Shown here piece by piece: positions 23,872 to 33,181 of a stretch of DNA of 38,650 bases (position 1 is the first letter of the stretch; each line of letters opens with the position of its first letter). The notes under the pieces are model-generated. The model searched no databases and was not told where the DNA came from. It worked only from the letters and a program-made list of their open reading frames with translations. Location of the stretch: positions 1-38,650 of the forward strand of contig CAYPPS010000004.1 in assembly GCA_964412685.1 (NCBI GenBank). Reading direction: 5' to 3'. Made by a program: the position numbers and the translations under genes. Source of the DNA: CAYPPS01 sp964412685 (GTDB lineage: Bacteria; Patescibacteriota; Microgenomatia; PFEM01; CAYPPS01).

Positions 23872-25265
23872 TGGAATTAGATAATTTGACCGCCATTTCG
23901 GCTTTAGAAAGATTAAAAACCAAATCGATCAGTTGTCGAGAATTGGTTGAATTTTTTTTGGAAAAGATCGAAACGGAAAACCCAAAGATAAATGCTTTTT
24001 TGACTGTTTGTCGAGATGAGGCTTTGGGACAAGCTAAAGAGATTGATGAAGAAATTGCCAAGAACGGCTCAGAGGCATTTATCGGCAAACCGCTTCTAGG
24101 ATTGCCTATTGCTTTGAAAGATATCTTTTCAACCAAAGGGGTTAAAACAACGGCTGCTTCAAAAGTATTGGAAAATTACATTCCTTCTTTTGATGCTACT
24201 GTCGTTTCCAAATTGAAAACAGCGGGAGCAATTATTCTGGGAAAAACTAATTTGGATGCTTGGGCTCATGGTTCTTCAGGGGAAAATTCTGCCTTCGGAC
24301 CGACTAAAAATCCTCACGATTTGACTCGAGTTTCCGGTGGTTCGAGTAGTGGTTCAGGAGCGGCAGTGGGAGCTAATTTAGTCTTAGGAGCGACGGGAAC
24401 GGATACCGGTGGATCAATTAGACTTCCAGCTTCTTTCTGTGGAGTAGTTGGTTTAAAACCAACTTACGGTCGGGTTTCTCGTTACGGTATCATTGCCATG
24501 GCTTCTTCGTTCGATTCAATTGGTCATTTGACCAAAACAGTCGCTGATTCGGCTTTGATCTTAGGGGTCACAGCTGGTAAAGATCCTCGAGATGCTACCA
24601 CTTTGAAAGAACCAGTGGGTGATTATCTTAAAGTTTTAGAGCAGAAGAAGGCTGGACTAAAGATTGGTTTGCCAAAGGAGTTTTTTAGTCAAGAAATTGA
24701 TCCCAAAGTGAAAAGCTTAATTTCTGAAAAAGCAAAACGATTAGAGAAACAAGGTTTTACTTTGAAAGAAGTCTCTCTTTCTCTTACTCCTTACGCTCTG
24801 CCAGCTTATTATATTATTCAGTCGGCAGAAGTTTCTTCTAACTTGGCTCGCTTTGACGGAATTCGTTTTGGCAATGGTCGGGATGCTTTTGGAGCAGAAG
24901 CAAAAAGGCGAATCATGTTAGGAACTTACACTCTATCAGCCGGCTATTACGAAGCTTATTATTTAAAAGCGATGAAAGTGAGAACTTTGATTTGTCAAGA
25001 GTTTGAAAAAGTTTTTGATCAAGTGGATTTACTTTTGGGACCAGTTTCCCCTTCTTTACCATTTAAATTGGGTGAAAAAATGAATGATCCGATAAAAATG
25101 TATCTCTCTGATGTTTTGAACGTACCGGTCAATTTAGCGGGCTTACCAGCCCTGTCGATTCCTGTCGGCCAAGTAGATAATTTACCTGTTGGTGCTCAGT
25201 TGATTGGGCCGCAATTGTCAGAAGAAAAATTATTCCAAGTTGGAAGAGTGATAGAAGAGTTATGA
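23871..25265 (+). CDS. gatA: GatA: amidotransferase subunit A (amidase)
   Basis: 464 aa amidase-signature enzyme. The Ser-cisSer-Lys triad is visible: Lys83 (ALKDIF), Ser158 (SGGSSSGS) and Ser182 (TDTGGSIR). GatA releases ammonia from glutamine and channels it to GatB. It starts on the last base of the gatC stop codon. Its TGA overlaps the ATG of a short degenerate ORF that separates it from gatB. Confidence 0.94.
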   Translation: MELDNLTAISALERLKTKSISCRELVEFFLEKIETENPKINAFLTVCRDEALGQAKEIDEEIAKNGSEAFIGKPLLGLPIALKDIFSTKGVKTTAASKVLENYIPSFDATVVSKLKTAGAIILGKTNLDAWAHGSSGENSAFGPTKNPHDLTRVSGGSSSGSGAAVGANLVLGATGTDTGGSIRLPASFCGVVGLKPTYGRVSRYGIIAMASSFDSIGHLTKTVADSALILGVTAGKDPRDATTLKEPVGDYLKVLEQKKAGLKIGLPKEFFSQEIDPKVKSLISEKAKRLEKQGFTLKEVSLSLTPYALPAYYIIQSAEVSSNLARFDGIRFGNGRDAFGAEAKRRIMLGTYTLSAGYYEAYYLKAMKVRTLICQEFEKVFDQVDLLLGPVSPSLPFKLGEKMNDPIKMYLSDVLNVPVNLAGLPALSIPVGQVDNLPVGAQLIGPQLSEEKLFQVGRVIEEL

Positions 25266-25444
25266 AAAAAACTTATCGACGAATAATTAAAAATAAAAAT
25301 TTTACTCGTGTGTGGATCGTCCAAATGGCATCGATGATCAGCGCTTTTACGTTGAATTTTGTTATTAGGAGGTTTGGTGATTTTTGTCGTTGGTCGATTA
25401 GCTTATCGCCATCAAAGGTTAATTTTAGGATTCAGCAACAGTAA
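25262..25444 (+). pseudogene. Remnant of an MFS-like transporter between gatA and gatB
   Basis: A 60-aa frame starting with KKTYRRIIKNKNFTRVWIVQ and MASMISAFTLNFVI, the typical first helix of a major-facilitator protein. After about residue 35 the frame turns to non-membrane sequence. A different frame (from about 25372) reads GLVIFVVGRLAYRHQRLILG, like a membrane-protein tail. This suggests an internal deletion that joined the N- and C-terminal ends of a transporter. It overlaps gatA (ATGA) and abuts the gatB ATG. Confidence 0.45.
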
Positions 25445-26772
25445 TGGAAACTAAAAAGTTGAGAACAATCATTGGTTTAGAAATCCACGTTGAATTAAAA
25501 ACTAAGTCAAAAATGTTTTGTGGTTGTTCCACTGACCATTTTGGTAAAAAACCAAACACTCACACTTGTCCAGTTTGCTTGGGTTTGCCGGGAGCTTTGC
25601 CAGTTCCCAATCGAAAAGCAATTGAATGGAGCTTGATGGCTGGCTTGTCTTTGGGCTGTCAAACAAATTCTCTTTCTAAATTTGATCGAAAAAGTTATTT
25701 TTATCCCGATCTTCCCAAGGGATATCAGATCAGCCAGTACGATTTACCCTTTTCTTATTCTGGAAAAGTTGAAACTGAAAAGAAAGAGATTGGCATTACT
25801 CGAGTTCATTTGGAAGAAGATACTGCTAAATTAATTCATCGAAACGGAGTGAGCCTAATTGATTTTAATCGCTCCGGTGTTCCTTTGATGGAAATTGTCA
25901 CCGAACCAGAGATTGACTCGCCTGAATTAGCCAAGATTTTCCTAAAAGAACTCCAAACGAAATTGCGCCATCTGAAAATTTCTGATTGTGACATGGAGAA
26001 AGGCTCAATGCGATTGGAAGCTAACATTAGTTTAAGTCAAAATGATCAACTGCCGGGCTACAAGGTTGAGGTTAAAAATCTAAACTCTTTTCGTTTTGTT
26101 GAACGATCAATCCGTTTTGAAGTAGAACGCCAAAAAGAGATTCTGGCTCAAGGTGAGACTCCTCTTCAAGAGACTCGAGGTTGGGACAGCAAGACTCAAT
26201 CGACCTATTCTCAACGACAAAAAGAAGAGGCCAAAGATTATCGTTACTTTCCAGAACCCGATATTCCTCCAATTAATCTGAAGACTTCTTCTCAGAGTGA
26301 ACAACCGCTTGATTTAGAACAAATCAAGAAACAACTCCCGGAATTGTCTCAGAGAAAAGAGGCTCGTTTTCAAGAGGATTATGGTTTAAGGCCAGATCAG
26401 GCTAAGATTTTAAGTCAAAATCCTCAAACGGCCGATTTTTTTGACCGAGTCGCCAAAGTAGCCAAGAAAAAGGGGCTTGAAATAAAAGCGGTTGCCAATG
26501 CTATGATAAACAAGAAGATTAATTGGCAGGAAATAAGTCCGGAGGACTTGGTGGAGCAGCTTTCAAAAGCAGGTCAAAAGAAAATCTTGACTGCTTCTGC
26601 GTTGAAAGAGGTTGTTGGCCGAGTGATTAAAAATAACTCTAAACCAGTGGCTGATTTCAAAAAAGGACAACAGGGAGCGATTGAGTTTTTGGTCGGTTTA
26701 GTAATGAAAGAAACCAAAGGGCAGGCAAACCCCAATCAAGTGCGGCAGGAAATTTCTCGACAGTTAGCTTAA
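25444..26772 (+). CDS. gatB: GatB: Asp/Glu-tRNA amidotransferase subunit B
   Basis: 442 aa: GLEIHVELKTKSKMFCGCST, the zinc cysteines (CGC and CPVCLGLPG), and SKFDRKSYFYPDLPKGYQIS. The C-terminal YqeY-like helical tail (about 300-442) binds tRNA. GatB phosphorylates and amidates Glu-tRNA(Gln) or Asp-tRNA(Asn) with GatA-derived ammonia. It is separated from gatA by the decayed ORF, which is unusual, since gatCAB is often contiguous. Confidence 0.94.
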   Translation: METKKLRTIIGLEIHVELKTKSKMFCGCSTDHFGKKPNTHTCPVCLGLPGALPVPNRKAIEWSLMAGLSLGCQTNSLSKFDRKSYFYPDLPKGYQISQYDLPFSYSGKVETEKKEIGITRVHLEEDTAKLIHRNGVSLIDFNRSGVPLMEIVTEPEIDSPELAKIFLKELQTKLRHLKISDCDMEKGSMRLEANISLSQNDQLPGYKVEVKNLNSFRFVERSIRFEVERQKEILAQGETPLQETRGWDSKTQSTYSQRQKEEAKDYRYFPEPDIPPINLKTSSQSEQPLDLEQIKKQLPELSQRKEARFQEDYGLRPDQAKILSQNPQTADFFDRVAKVAKKKGLEIKAVANAMINKKINWQEISPEDLVEQLSKAGQKKILTASALKEVVGRVIKNNSKPVADFKKGQQGAIEFLVGLVMKETKGQANPNQVRQEISRQLA

Positions 26773-26778
26773 AAAAGT

Positions 26779-26797
26779 TTCGGACTTTCAGTCCGAA
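26779..26797. repeat. Perfect small hairpin between gatB and dnaE
   Basis: TTCGGACT-TTC-AGTCCGAA: an 8-bp stem with a 3-base loop and no following T-run. On the minus strand it is followed by AAACTTTTTT, but no gene reads that way. It could be a small palindromic repeat or an mRNA-processing hairpin. Confidence 0.5.
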
Positions 26798-26813
26798 GAA
26801 GTCTATTAAATCA

Positions 26814-29800
26814 ATGGCGAATTTTGTTCACCTCCATGTTCATAGTGAATATTCTCTTCTCGATGGTTTGCCCAAAATTAAAAACTTAGTGGGTACTGCC
26901 AAAGAAATGGGAATGAAAGCCTTGGCTTTAACTGACCATGGGGTCATGTATGGAGCAATTGAGTTCTACAAGGAATGCTTGAAACAAGAAGTAAAACCGA
27001 TTGTGGGCATTGAGACTTACATCGTCAACCAAGATCACCAAATAAAAGATGCCAGCAACAAAGAGAATTTACATTTGGTTTTATTAGCCAAGAATAATGA
27101 AGGTTATAAAAACTTGATGCGTTTGGCGACCATAGCGGCGCTTGAAGGTTATTATTATCGACCTCGAATCGATAAAGAAATTTTAAAAAAGTATTCAAAA
27201 GGGCTAATTGCTCTTACTGCTTGTCCCAAAGGAGAAATTGGCCAATTGTTGATTGAAGGCCATTATCAAAAAGCAAAAAAAGCGGTTAATTGGTATTCAG
27301 AAGTTTTCGGAGAAGGCAACTTTTATTTGGAAATACAACGTCATCAATATAAGGATTTCATTAAACAGGCTAAAGATCGACAGATTATCGATGAACTCAA
27401 AAAGAGTGCCGGTTGGGAAAAAATTTGGGTAGATAAGACAATCGAGTTAAGTCGAGAGCTGGGAATCCCTTTGGTGGCTACTAACGATGTTCATTATGTT
27501 AACCAAAAAGACGCTTTTGCTCAGGATGTTTTAGTTTGTATTTCTACTGGCAAACAAGTCGAAGATCTTAATCGTTTACGTTATGTCGACAACCCCACTT
27601 TTCATCTTCGATCAGAAAAAGAAATGAGAGAAATATTTGCTGACGTTCCGGACGCGGTTGACAACACGGCTAAAGTAGCTAAACAAATTGATTTGAAAAT
27701 AAGTTTGGGCAGTTGGCGTTTTCCGAAGATAGACTTGCCTGAAGGAGAAACTGCTGGAGAGCAGTTAGAAAAACTTACTTGGGAGAGAGTGGGAGAAGTG
27801 TATCAAAAGATTGATAAAACGCTTAAGGAAAGAATTAACTTTGAATTAGATGTGATTATTAAAAAGGGTTACCCCGCTTACTTTTTAATGATGGCTGACA
27901 TGGTTAACTGGTGCACCAATCAAGGAATTATTACCACTACCAGAGGATCAGCGGCCGGTTCAGTTGTTTCTTATATTTTAGGAATTACTTCGATTGATCC
28001 GATTCATTACAGTTTGCCTTTTGAAAGATTTCTCAATCCTTTTCGGCCCAAACCGCCTGATATTGACTTGGATATTGCAGACAATCGAAGAGAAGAACTG
28101 ATTGTTTACACAACCAAAAAGTATGGCAAAGACAAGGTGGCTCAAATTTGTACTTTCGGTCGAATGTTGGCTCGAGGGGCGGCCAGAGATGTTGGTCGAG
28201 CCCTGGGCCATCCTTATGCTTTTCCTGACCAAATTGCCAAATTGATTCCTTTGGGCGCTCAGGGTTTCCCGATGACGATAGAGAAAGCTTTAGAGGTAGC
28301 TCCAGAATTGAAGTCCTTGTATGACAGCGACGAGAAAGCGAAGCAAGTTTTGGATGTCGCTCAAGAAATAGAAGGAAATGCTCGACACGCCTCTGTTCAT
28401 GCCGCGGGAATCGTCATTTCTCCGACAGAGATGACTAATTTTACTCCGCTTCAATTAGAGCCTAAGGGAGAAAAAATAATTACCCAATACGAAATGCACG
28501 CTTGTGAAGATATTGGTCTGGTTAAATTTGATTTTTTAGGATTGCGAAATTTATCTATTTTGGGAGCGGCTTTAAAAATTATTAAAGGTGCTCATGGAGT
28601 GGAGATTGATCTCAAAAAGATTCCTTTGGATGACAAAAAAACCTTCAAGATGCTGACTCGAGGTGAAACAATGGGGGTTTTTCAATTGAGTGGTTCAGGA
28701 ATGACTAAATGGCTTAAGGAATTAAAACCAAACCGAATCGACGACATCATGCAAATGATTGCTCTTTTCCGACCGGGACCAATGGCCAACATTCCTGAGT
28801 TTATTGCCCGAAAATCGGGAAAAAGAAAAGTTAGATACATTCATCCGAAAATGGAGGCATATTTAGAAAAATCTTACGGCATTTTGGTTTATCAGGAAGA
28901 TGTTATGTTCACTGCAATAGAATTGGCAGGCTATGACTGGAAAACAGTAGACAAACTACGAACCGCAATCGGGAAGAAAATTCCTGAAGAAATGGCCAGA
29001 CAACATAAAATCTTTGTCAAGGGTTGTCAAAAATATTCTAATCTCTCTGAAAAGGAAGCCGAAAAAATTTGGGAATTGTTTGTTCCTTTTCAAAGTTATG
29101 GTTTTAACAAGGCTCACGCGGCAGCTTATGGAATGGTTTCTTACCAAACGGCTTATCTTAAAGCTCATTGGCCAGTTGAGTACATGACGGCTTTGTTAAC
29201 TGCCGAATCGGGCAATACAGACAAGATCACCGAAGCGATTGCCGAATGTAAGCGGATGGGGATCAAGATTCTCCCTCCGGATATTAATGTTTCCAAGTTA
29301 GGCTTTCGAGTTGAAAAAGAAGCCGACTCTCTTCAGAACAAAGGTATTCGGTTTGGATTAGACGCGATTAAAAATGTTGGCAGTGCCGCCATTAGTTCGA
29401 TTCTGGCCGTTAGGGACGAAAGTGGTTCTTTTGAATCTTTGACCGATTTTTGCACTCGAGTTGATGGGCAGAAGGTCAACAAAAAAGTTTTAGAGAGTTT
29501 AATTAAAGTTGGAGCGATGGACCATTTTGGCAAAAGATCAGCTCTACTCCAAGGTTTGGATGCGATTCGAAGTAAGTGTCTAGAGCAATTGAAACGAATG
29601 GTGTCAGGGCAAGAACAACTTTTTGATCTGGGAAATGTTGGTGATGGTTACAAGATGGAGGATGATTTGCCGTCAGTAGAAGAACTTGATAAAAAAGAAC
29701 GATTAAGTTTAGAAAAAGAGCTTTTGGGGTTTTTCCTTAGTGATCATCCTTTGAATTCGATTAAAAATCTTTTATCAGCCTTTCAGGTTGATCAAACAGT

Positions 29801-30305
29801 TGAAATAACCAAAGAAAGACAAGGAGAGATAATGAAAGTTGGGGGAATCATTATGGATATGCGCAATGTTTTTACCAAAAAGAACAATCAAGAAATGGCT
29901 TTTGTTCGAATTGAGGACACCAGTGGTTCATTGGAAGTGGTTGTTTTTCCTCAAATATTTGCTAGCAGTAAAGACTTGTGGGTTAAAGATAAACCAGTGA
30001 TGATTAAAGGAAAGGTTAGTTATCGAGAAGAGGAAGTTAGTTTGGTTGCCGAAGAAGTCTTTGATCCTGAAGATCAAGAAATGGTTCAGAAAATCAAAGA
30101 AGGTCAAGAAATAGAAATTAAGATTCCCGCCAATACGCCCTCAGTCAAACTAATGGCGATCAACAAATTATTACGAGAGAGTTTGGGAAAACAAAAAATA
30201 GTTTTGGTTTTCATTAACGGTGAAAGCAATAAAAAGATGCCTTTGCCTTACAAGATTAACTATGACAGAGTTTTAGAGCAAAAAATAAAAGAGATTATCG
30301 AATAA
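26814..30305 (+). CDS. dnaE: DnaE: DNA polymerase III alpha subunit
   Basis: 1163 aa. It has an N-terminal PHP domain (HLHVHSEYSLLDGL, ALTDHGVM), then the C-family polymerase core with catalytic aspartates in PPDIDLDIAD (about 413-421), SAAGSVVSYILGIT, HAAGIVISP and GFNKAHAAAYG, then the tandem HhH region, and a C-terminal OB fold (KVGGIIMDMRNVFTKKNNQ, then MAFVRIEDTSGSLEV). It is the replicative polymerase. Length and domain order are those of a normal DnaE1. It is 41 bases downstream of gatB with a hairpin between. Confidence 0.95.
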   Translation: MANFVHLHVHSEYSLLDGLPKIKNLVGTAKEMGMKALALTDHGVMYGAIEFYKECLKQEVKPIVGIETYIVNQDHQIKDASNKENLHLVLLAKNNEGYKNLMRLATIAALEGYYYRPRIDKEILKKYSKGLIALTACPKGEIGQLLIEGHYQKAKKAVNWYSEVFGEGNFYLEIQRHQYKDFIKQAKDRQIIDELKKSAGWEKIWVDKTIELSRELGIPLVATNDVHYVNQKDAFAQDVLVCISTGKQVEDLNRLRYVDNPTFHLRSEKEMREIFADVPDAVDNTAKVAKQIDLKISLGSWRFPKIDLPEGETAGEQLEKLTWERVGEVYQKIDKTLKERINFELDVIIKKGYPAYFLMMADMVNWCTNQGIITTTRGSAAGSVVSYILGITSIDPIHYSLPFERFLNPFRPKPPDIDLDIADNRREELIVYTTKKYGKDKVAQICTFGRMLARGAARDVGRALGHPYAFPDQIAKLIPLGAQGFPMTIEKALEVAPELKSLYDSDEKAKQVLDVAQEIEGNARHASVHAAGIVISPTEMTNFTPLQLEPKGEKIITQYEMHACEDIGLVKFDFLGLRNLSILGAALKIIKGAHGVEIDLKKIPLDDKKTFKMLTRGETMGVFQLSGSGMTKWLKELKPNRIDDIMQMIALFRPGPMANIPEFIARKSGKRKVRYIHPKMEAYLEKSYGILVYQEDVMFTAIELAGYDWKTVDKLRTAIGKKIPEEMARQHKIFVKGCQKYSNLSEKEAEKIWELFVPFQSYGFNKAHAAAYGMVSYQTAYLKAHWPVEYMTALLTAESGNTDKITEAIAECKRMGIKILPPDINVSKLGFRVEKEADSLQNKGIRFGLDAIKNVGSAAISSILAVRDESGSFESLTDFCTRVDGQKVNKKVLESLIKVGAMDHFGKRSALLQGLDAIRSKCLEQLKRMVSGQEQLFDLGNVGDGYKMEDDLPSVEELDKKERLSLEKELLGFFLSDHPLNSIKNLLSAFQVDQTVEITKERQGEIMKVGGIIMDMRNVFTKKNNQEMAFVRIEDTSGSLEVVVFPQIFASSKDLWVKDKPVMIKGKVSYREEEVSLVAEEVFDPEDQEMVQKIKEGQEIEIKIPANTPSVKLMAINKLLRESLGKQKIVLVFINGESNKKMPLPYKINYDRVLEQKIKEIIE

Positions 30306-30376
30306 GAATGAAGAGAGACTCATTCACTCTAAGCTTCTCCTCCAGTTACACCTATCTTTTTTTCCCTGTTTACTTG

Positions 30377-30385
30377 TGTTAAAAT
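30377..30385 (+). promoter_or_regulatory. Extended -10 promoter of rplS
   Basis: TGT-TAAAAT (30380-30385) ends 6 bases before the ATG at 30392. No clear -35 is visible. A leaderless rplS mRNA is predicted. Confidence 0.55.
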
Positions 30386-30391
30386 CCGTTC

Positions 30392-30730
30392 ATGGCTAAT
30401 CAGGCAAAGCACAAAGAAACCAGTTTTAATGTTGGCGACTTGATTCGAGTTCACCAAAAAGTCAAAGAAGCAAATAAATTTAGAATCCAAATTTTTGAGG
30501 GGGTCGTTTTGGGGATTAAAGGCCGAGAGGAAAACAAAACGATCACTGTTCGCAAAATTGGAGCCAACAAAATTGGCGTGGAAAAAATTTGGCCATTGGT
30601 CTCTCCTTGGTTGGAAAAAATCGAAGTAATTAAGAAGGGAAAGGTTAGACGGGCCAAACTTGGCTATTTACGTCAGGGAATAAATCAGTTAAAATTTAAA
30701 ACATTGGAAAAGAAAGCCAAGAAAAAATGA
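30392..30730 (+). CDS. rplS: Ribosomal protein bL19
   Basis: 112 aa matching L19: FNVGDLIRVHQKVKEANKFR, then IQIFEGVVLGIKGREENKTI, TVRKIGANKIGVEKIWPLVS, then KGKVRRAKLGYLR. bL19 sits at the 30S-50S interface. Its TGA overlaps the ATG of the SurA-N gene, linking a ribosomal protein gene to an envelope gene. trmD and rpsP, frequent neighbours elsewhere, are absent. Confidence 0.95.
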   Translation: MANQAKHKETSFNVGDLIRVHQKVKEANKFRIQIFEGVVLGIKGREENKTITVRKIGANKIGVEKIWPLVSPWLEKIEVIKKGKVRRAKLGYLRQGINQLKFKTLEKKAKKK

Positions 30731-31374
30731 ATGCGACATTAAACAAATTAGACAAAACGTTAAAACTCAAGAATAAAAAGAAATTTGTTCTCGGTAAATT
30801 AAATAAAAAGGTTTATTACTTTTTGGTCGTTATTATTGTCGTTAGTTTGCTTTATTTGGGCAAAAGTCTTTTTGTGGTTGCTTTGGTTAACAATCAACCC
30901 ATTAGCCGTTTGAGTCTGATTAAAGAAATGGAAAAGACTGGCGGAGATCAACTTTTACAACAAAAAATTGATGAGGTTCTTATTCTCCAAGAGGGCAAAA
31001 AACAACAAGTGGTTATCGGTGATGCAGAAGTTGAGGCTAAAATTAAAGAAATTGAGGAAAGTTTAAGTCAACAAGGGCAAAATTTGACCGATATATTAAA
31101 ACTTCAGGGGATTAATCAAGAAGAATTGGTTAAACAAATTAGAACTCAGTTAACGATCGAAAAGCTCCTTTCTGACCGAGTAACAGTTACTTCAGTCGAA
31201 ATCGAAGAAAGCTTCGAGCAAAATCGTGATTTTTACCCAGAAGAAGCCACTTTCGAAGAGGTCAAAGGGGAAGTGGAAGCAAATATGATTCAACAGAAAC
31301 TAGCCCAAGAATACCAAACTTGGCTTGAAGAATTAAGAGCCCAAGCCAAGATTCGCTACTTTGTCAATTACTAG
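30727..31374 (+). CDS. Membrane-anchored SurA-N-like chaperone without rotamase domain
   Basis: 215 aa: a basic N-terminus, one transmembrane helix (about 30-55), then a SurA N-terminal-type helical domain (VALVNNQPISRLSLIKEMEK, then LLQQKIDEVLILQEGKKQ, EIEESLSQQGQNLTDILK, QEELVKQIRTQLTIEKLL). The PPIase (parvulin) module is missing, so it probably binds unfolded exported proteins rather than isomerising prolines. It ends in TAG, and the next gene starts with a TTG inside its end (14-base overlap). Confidence 0.75.
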   Translation: MNATLNKLDKTLKLKNKKKFVLGKLNKKVYYFLVVIIVVSLLYLGKSLFVVALVNNQPISRLSLIKEMEKTGGDQLLQQKIDEVLILQEGKKQQVVIGDAEVEAKIKEIEESLSQQGQNLTDILKLQGINQEELVKQIRTQLTIEKLLSDRVTVTSVEIEESFEQNRDFYPEEATFEEVKGEVEANMIQQKLAQEYQTWLEELRAQAKIRYFVNY

Positions 31375-31990
31375 ACTTCAGATAGAAACATTTTCAGTCG
31401 GACAATTAAAAGCTAATTGTTATCTTGTTTTTGATCCTGAAACAAAAGAAGCTTTATTGATTGATCCAGGCGAAGCTCCTGAATTTTTAGCTCAAAAGAT
31501 CATCGAAGAAAAATTGAAATTAAAGTATTTGATTGCTACTCATGGGCATTTCGATCACGTTCTTGCCGTGGGAGTCTTGAAGGCGATTTTCAAGACATCT
31601 TTTTTAATGAACAAAAAAGACCAAAAGCTTTTAAACAAGATGAATGATTCAGCTTCTTATTGGTTGGGAATAAAAAGTCGTTATCCGGTTGCTGAAGTGA
31701 ATCAGAACCTGGAAGAAGGTCAAATTTTAAAGCTTGGAAAAAAGAGTTTGAAAGTGATTGAAACTCCGGGACACACTCCGGGAGGAATTTGTTTGCTTGG
31801 TCAAAAGATTCTTTTTTCCGGTGACACTCTCTTTCTATCGGGAATTGGACGGACAGATTATTCTTATTCCGACAAAGATCAAATGAAAAAATCTCTGCAA
31901 AAATTGCTCAAGTTACCAGCGGCAACCATTGTCTATCCAGGCCATGGTTCGATTACTAGTATTAAAAATGAAAAAATGAGGTTAAAATAA
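31361..31990 (+). CDS. Metallo-beta-lactamase-fold hydrolase (glyoxalase II-like)
   Basis: 209 aa with the MBL metal ligands THGHFDHV (about 60-67), a later His in ETPGHTPGG, Asp in FSGDTLFLSGIGRTD, and His in VYPGHGS. This order fits the short glyoxalase-II-like hydrolases that cleave thioesters or related bonds; the true substrate is unknown. The start is a TTG inside the preceding gene (SITRLQIETFSVGQLKANC); no ATG lies near enough to retain the first beta strand. Confidence 0.82.
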   Translation: MSITRLQIETFSVGQLKANCYLVFDPETKEALLIDPGEAPEFLAQKIIEEKLKLKYLIATHGHFDHVLAVGVLKAIFKTSFLMNKKDQKLLNKMNDSASYWLGIKSRYPVAEVNQNLEEGQILKLGKKSLKVIETPGHTPGGICLLGQKILFSGDTLFLSGIGRTDYSYSDKDQMKKSLQKLLKLPAATIVYPGHGSITSIKNEKMRLK

Positions 31991-31998
31991 TACCGTTT

Positions 31999-33171
31999 AT
32001 GCTGGGAAAACTTTTTACTATTTCTACTATTTTTGCCGTTTTGTTTATTTTTCTTAGTCTTTTTAGTTTTTTTGCTTCTCCTTTATTTGCCCAAGAAGAA
32101 AGCGAGGCTTTTTTCTTTTGGGGGCGAAGTTGTCCTCATTGTGTCGACGAAGAGGTTTTTTTGGAAGAATTAAAAGACAAGTATCCCTCTTTAAGGATAA
32201 AAAGCTTTGAAGTTTACAACGATAAAGAAAATCGATCCATTTTTGAAAAAGTAGCTCAAGGTTATGGAGTTGATTCTGGTTCTGTTCCGGCCTTTTTTAT
32301 CGGTGATGATCATTTGATTGGCTTTTCGAGCCCTGATACAACGGGGAAAAAGATTGAAACTCTGATTAAAAAGTATCAAGCGATTGCTTGTCCTTCTCCG
32401 GGTCGATTTTTGGAAGAAGGAGAGGAGGCAGTTGATTGCACCCCTGAAGAAACAAAAGAGAGTTGGTTTTCTTTTTTAGGAGTTGAGGGAAAAATTTCTC
32501 ATTCTGTTTCCTTGCCCGTTCTAGGAGTGGTTTTGGGATTGGCCGACGGGATTAATCCGTGCATGTTTTCGGTTTTGCTCTTTTTAATTACTTATTTGTT
32601 GGCGATTGGTTCTCGAAAGAGGATGTTCAAAGTCGGCTTTACTTTTATTGCTGGTGTTTTTGTAGTTTACGTTTTTTTAATGCTCGGATTGCTCAACCTA
32701 ATTTCTTTATTGGGCTGGTTGAGTAAGATAAGACTTTTAGTCGCTCTTGTCGCTCTTTTCTTTGGATTGGTGATGGTCAAAGATTTCTTTTTCTATGGTC
32801 GCTGGTTCTCTTTAGAGATACCAAAAAAGACAAAACCTCAATTAGAGAATTTAATCAAACGAGGAACGATCGTTTCTGCTCTCGTCTTAGCTCTATTTTC
32901 TTCCCTCGTTGAATTGCCTTGCACTTCTGGCTTGCCTTTAGTGTATGTTACTATTCTCGCCGAACGAGGTTTAGTGGCCTGGCCTTATATTCTTTGGTAC
33001 AACCTCTTTTTTATTTTACCTTTGGTTTTTATTGTTGTTTCTGTTGGCTTGGCCTATCAAAAGATTGACCAATTAGAGAAATGGCGAAAAAGATTCAGAA
33101 AAGTAATGCGGCTTGTTTCCGGTTTGCTCTTGCTCTTTTTAAGTGCCGGATTATTCTTAGGCTGGTTTTAA
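31999..33171 (+). CDS. Thioredoxin-like domain fused to a CcdA/DsbD-type membrane domain
   Basis: 390 aa. A signal sequence (1-31, ending PLFAQ) is followed by a thioredoxin/glutaredoxin-like domain with Cys45-Pro-His-Cys48 (FFWGRSCPHCVDEEVF) and the cis-Pro in SVPAFFIGD. A six-helix CcdA-like region (about 170-390) carries the paired membrane cysteines NPCMFSVLL and LPCTSGLP. It probably passes electrons from the cytosol across the membrane to extracytoplasmic disulphides. It precedes two Fe-S protein genes on the same strand. Confidence 0.82.
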   Translation: MLGKLFTISTIFAVLFIFLSLFSFFASPLFAQEESEAFFFWGRSCPHCVDEEVFLEELKDKYPSLRIKSFEVYNDKENRSIFEKVAQGYGVDSGSVPAFFIGDDHLIGFSSPDTTGKKIETLIKKYQAIACPSPGRFLEEGEEAVDCTPEETKESWFSFLGVEGKISHSVSLPVLGVVLGLADGINPCMFSVLLFLITYLLAIGSRKRMFKVGFTFIAGVFVVYVFLMLGLLNLISLLGWLSKIRLLVALVALFFGLVMVKDFFFYGRWFSLEIPKKTKPQLENLIKRGTIVSALVLALFSSLVELPCTSGLPLVYVTILAERGLVAWPYILWYNLFFILPLVFIVVSVGLAYQKIDQLEKWRKRFRKVMRLVSGLLLLFLSAGLFLGWF

Positions 33172-33181
33172 CATTTTAACA

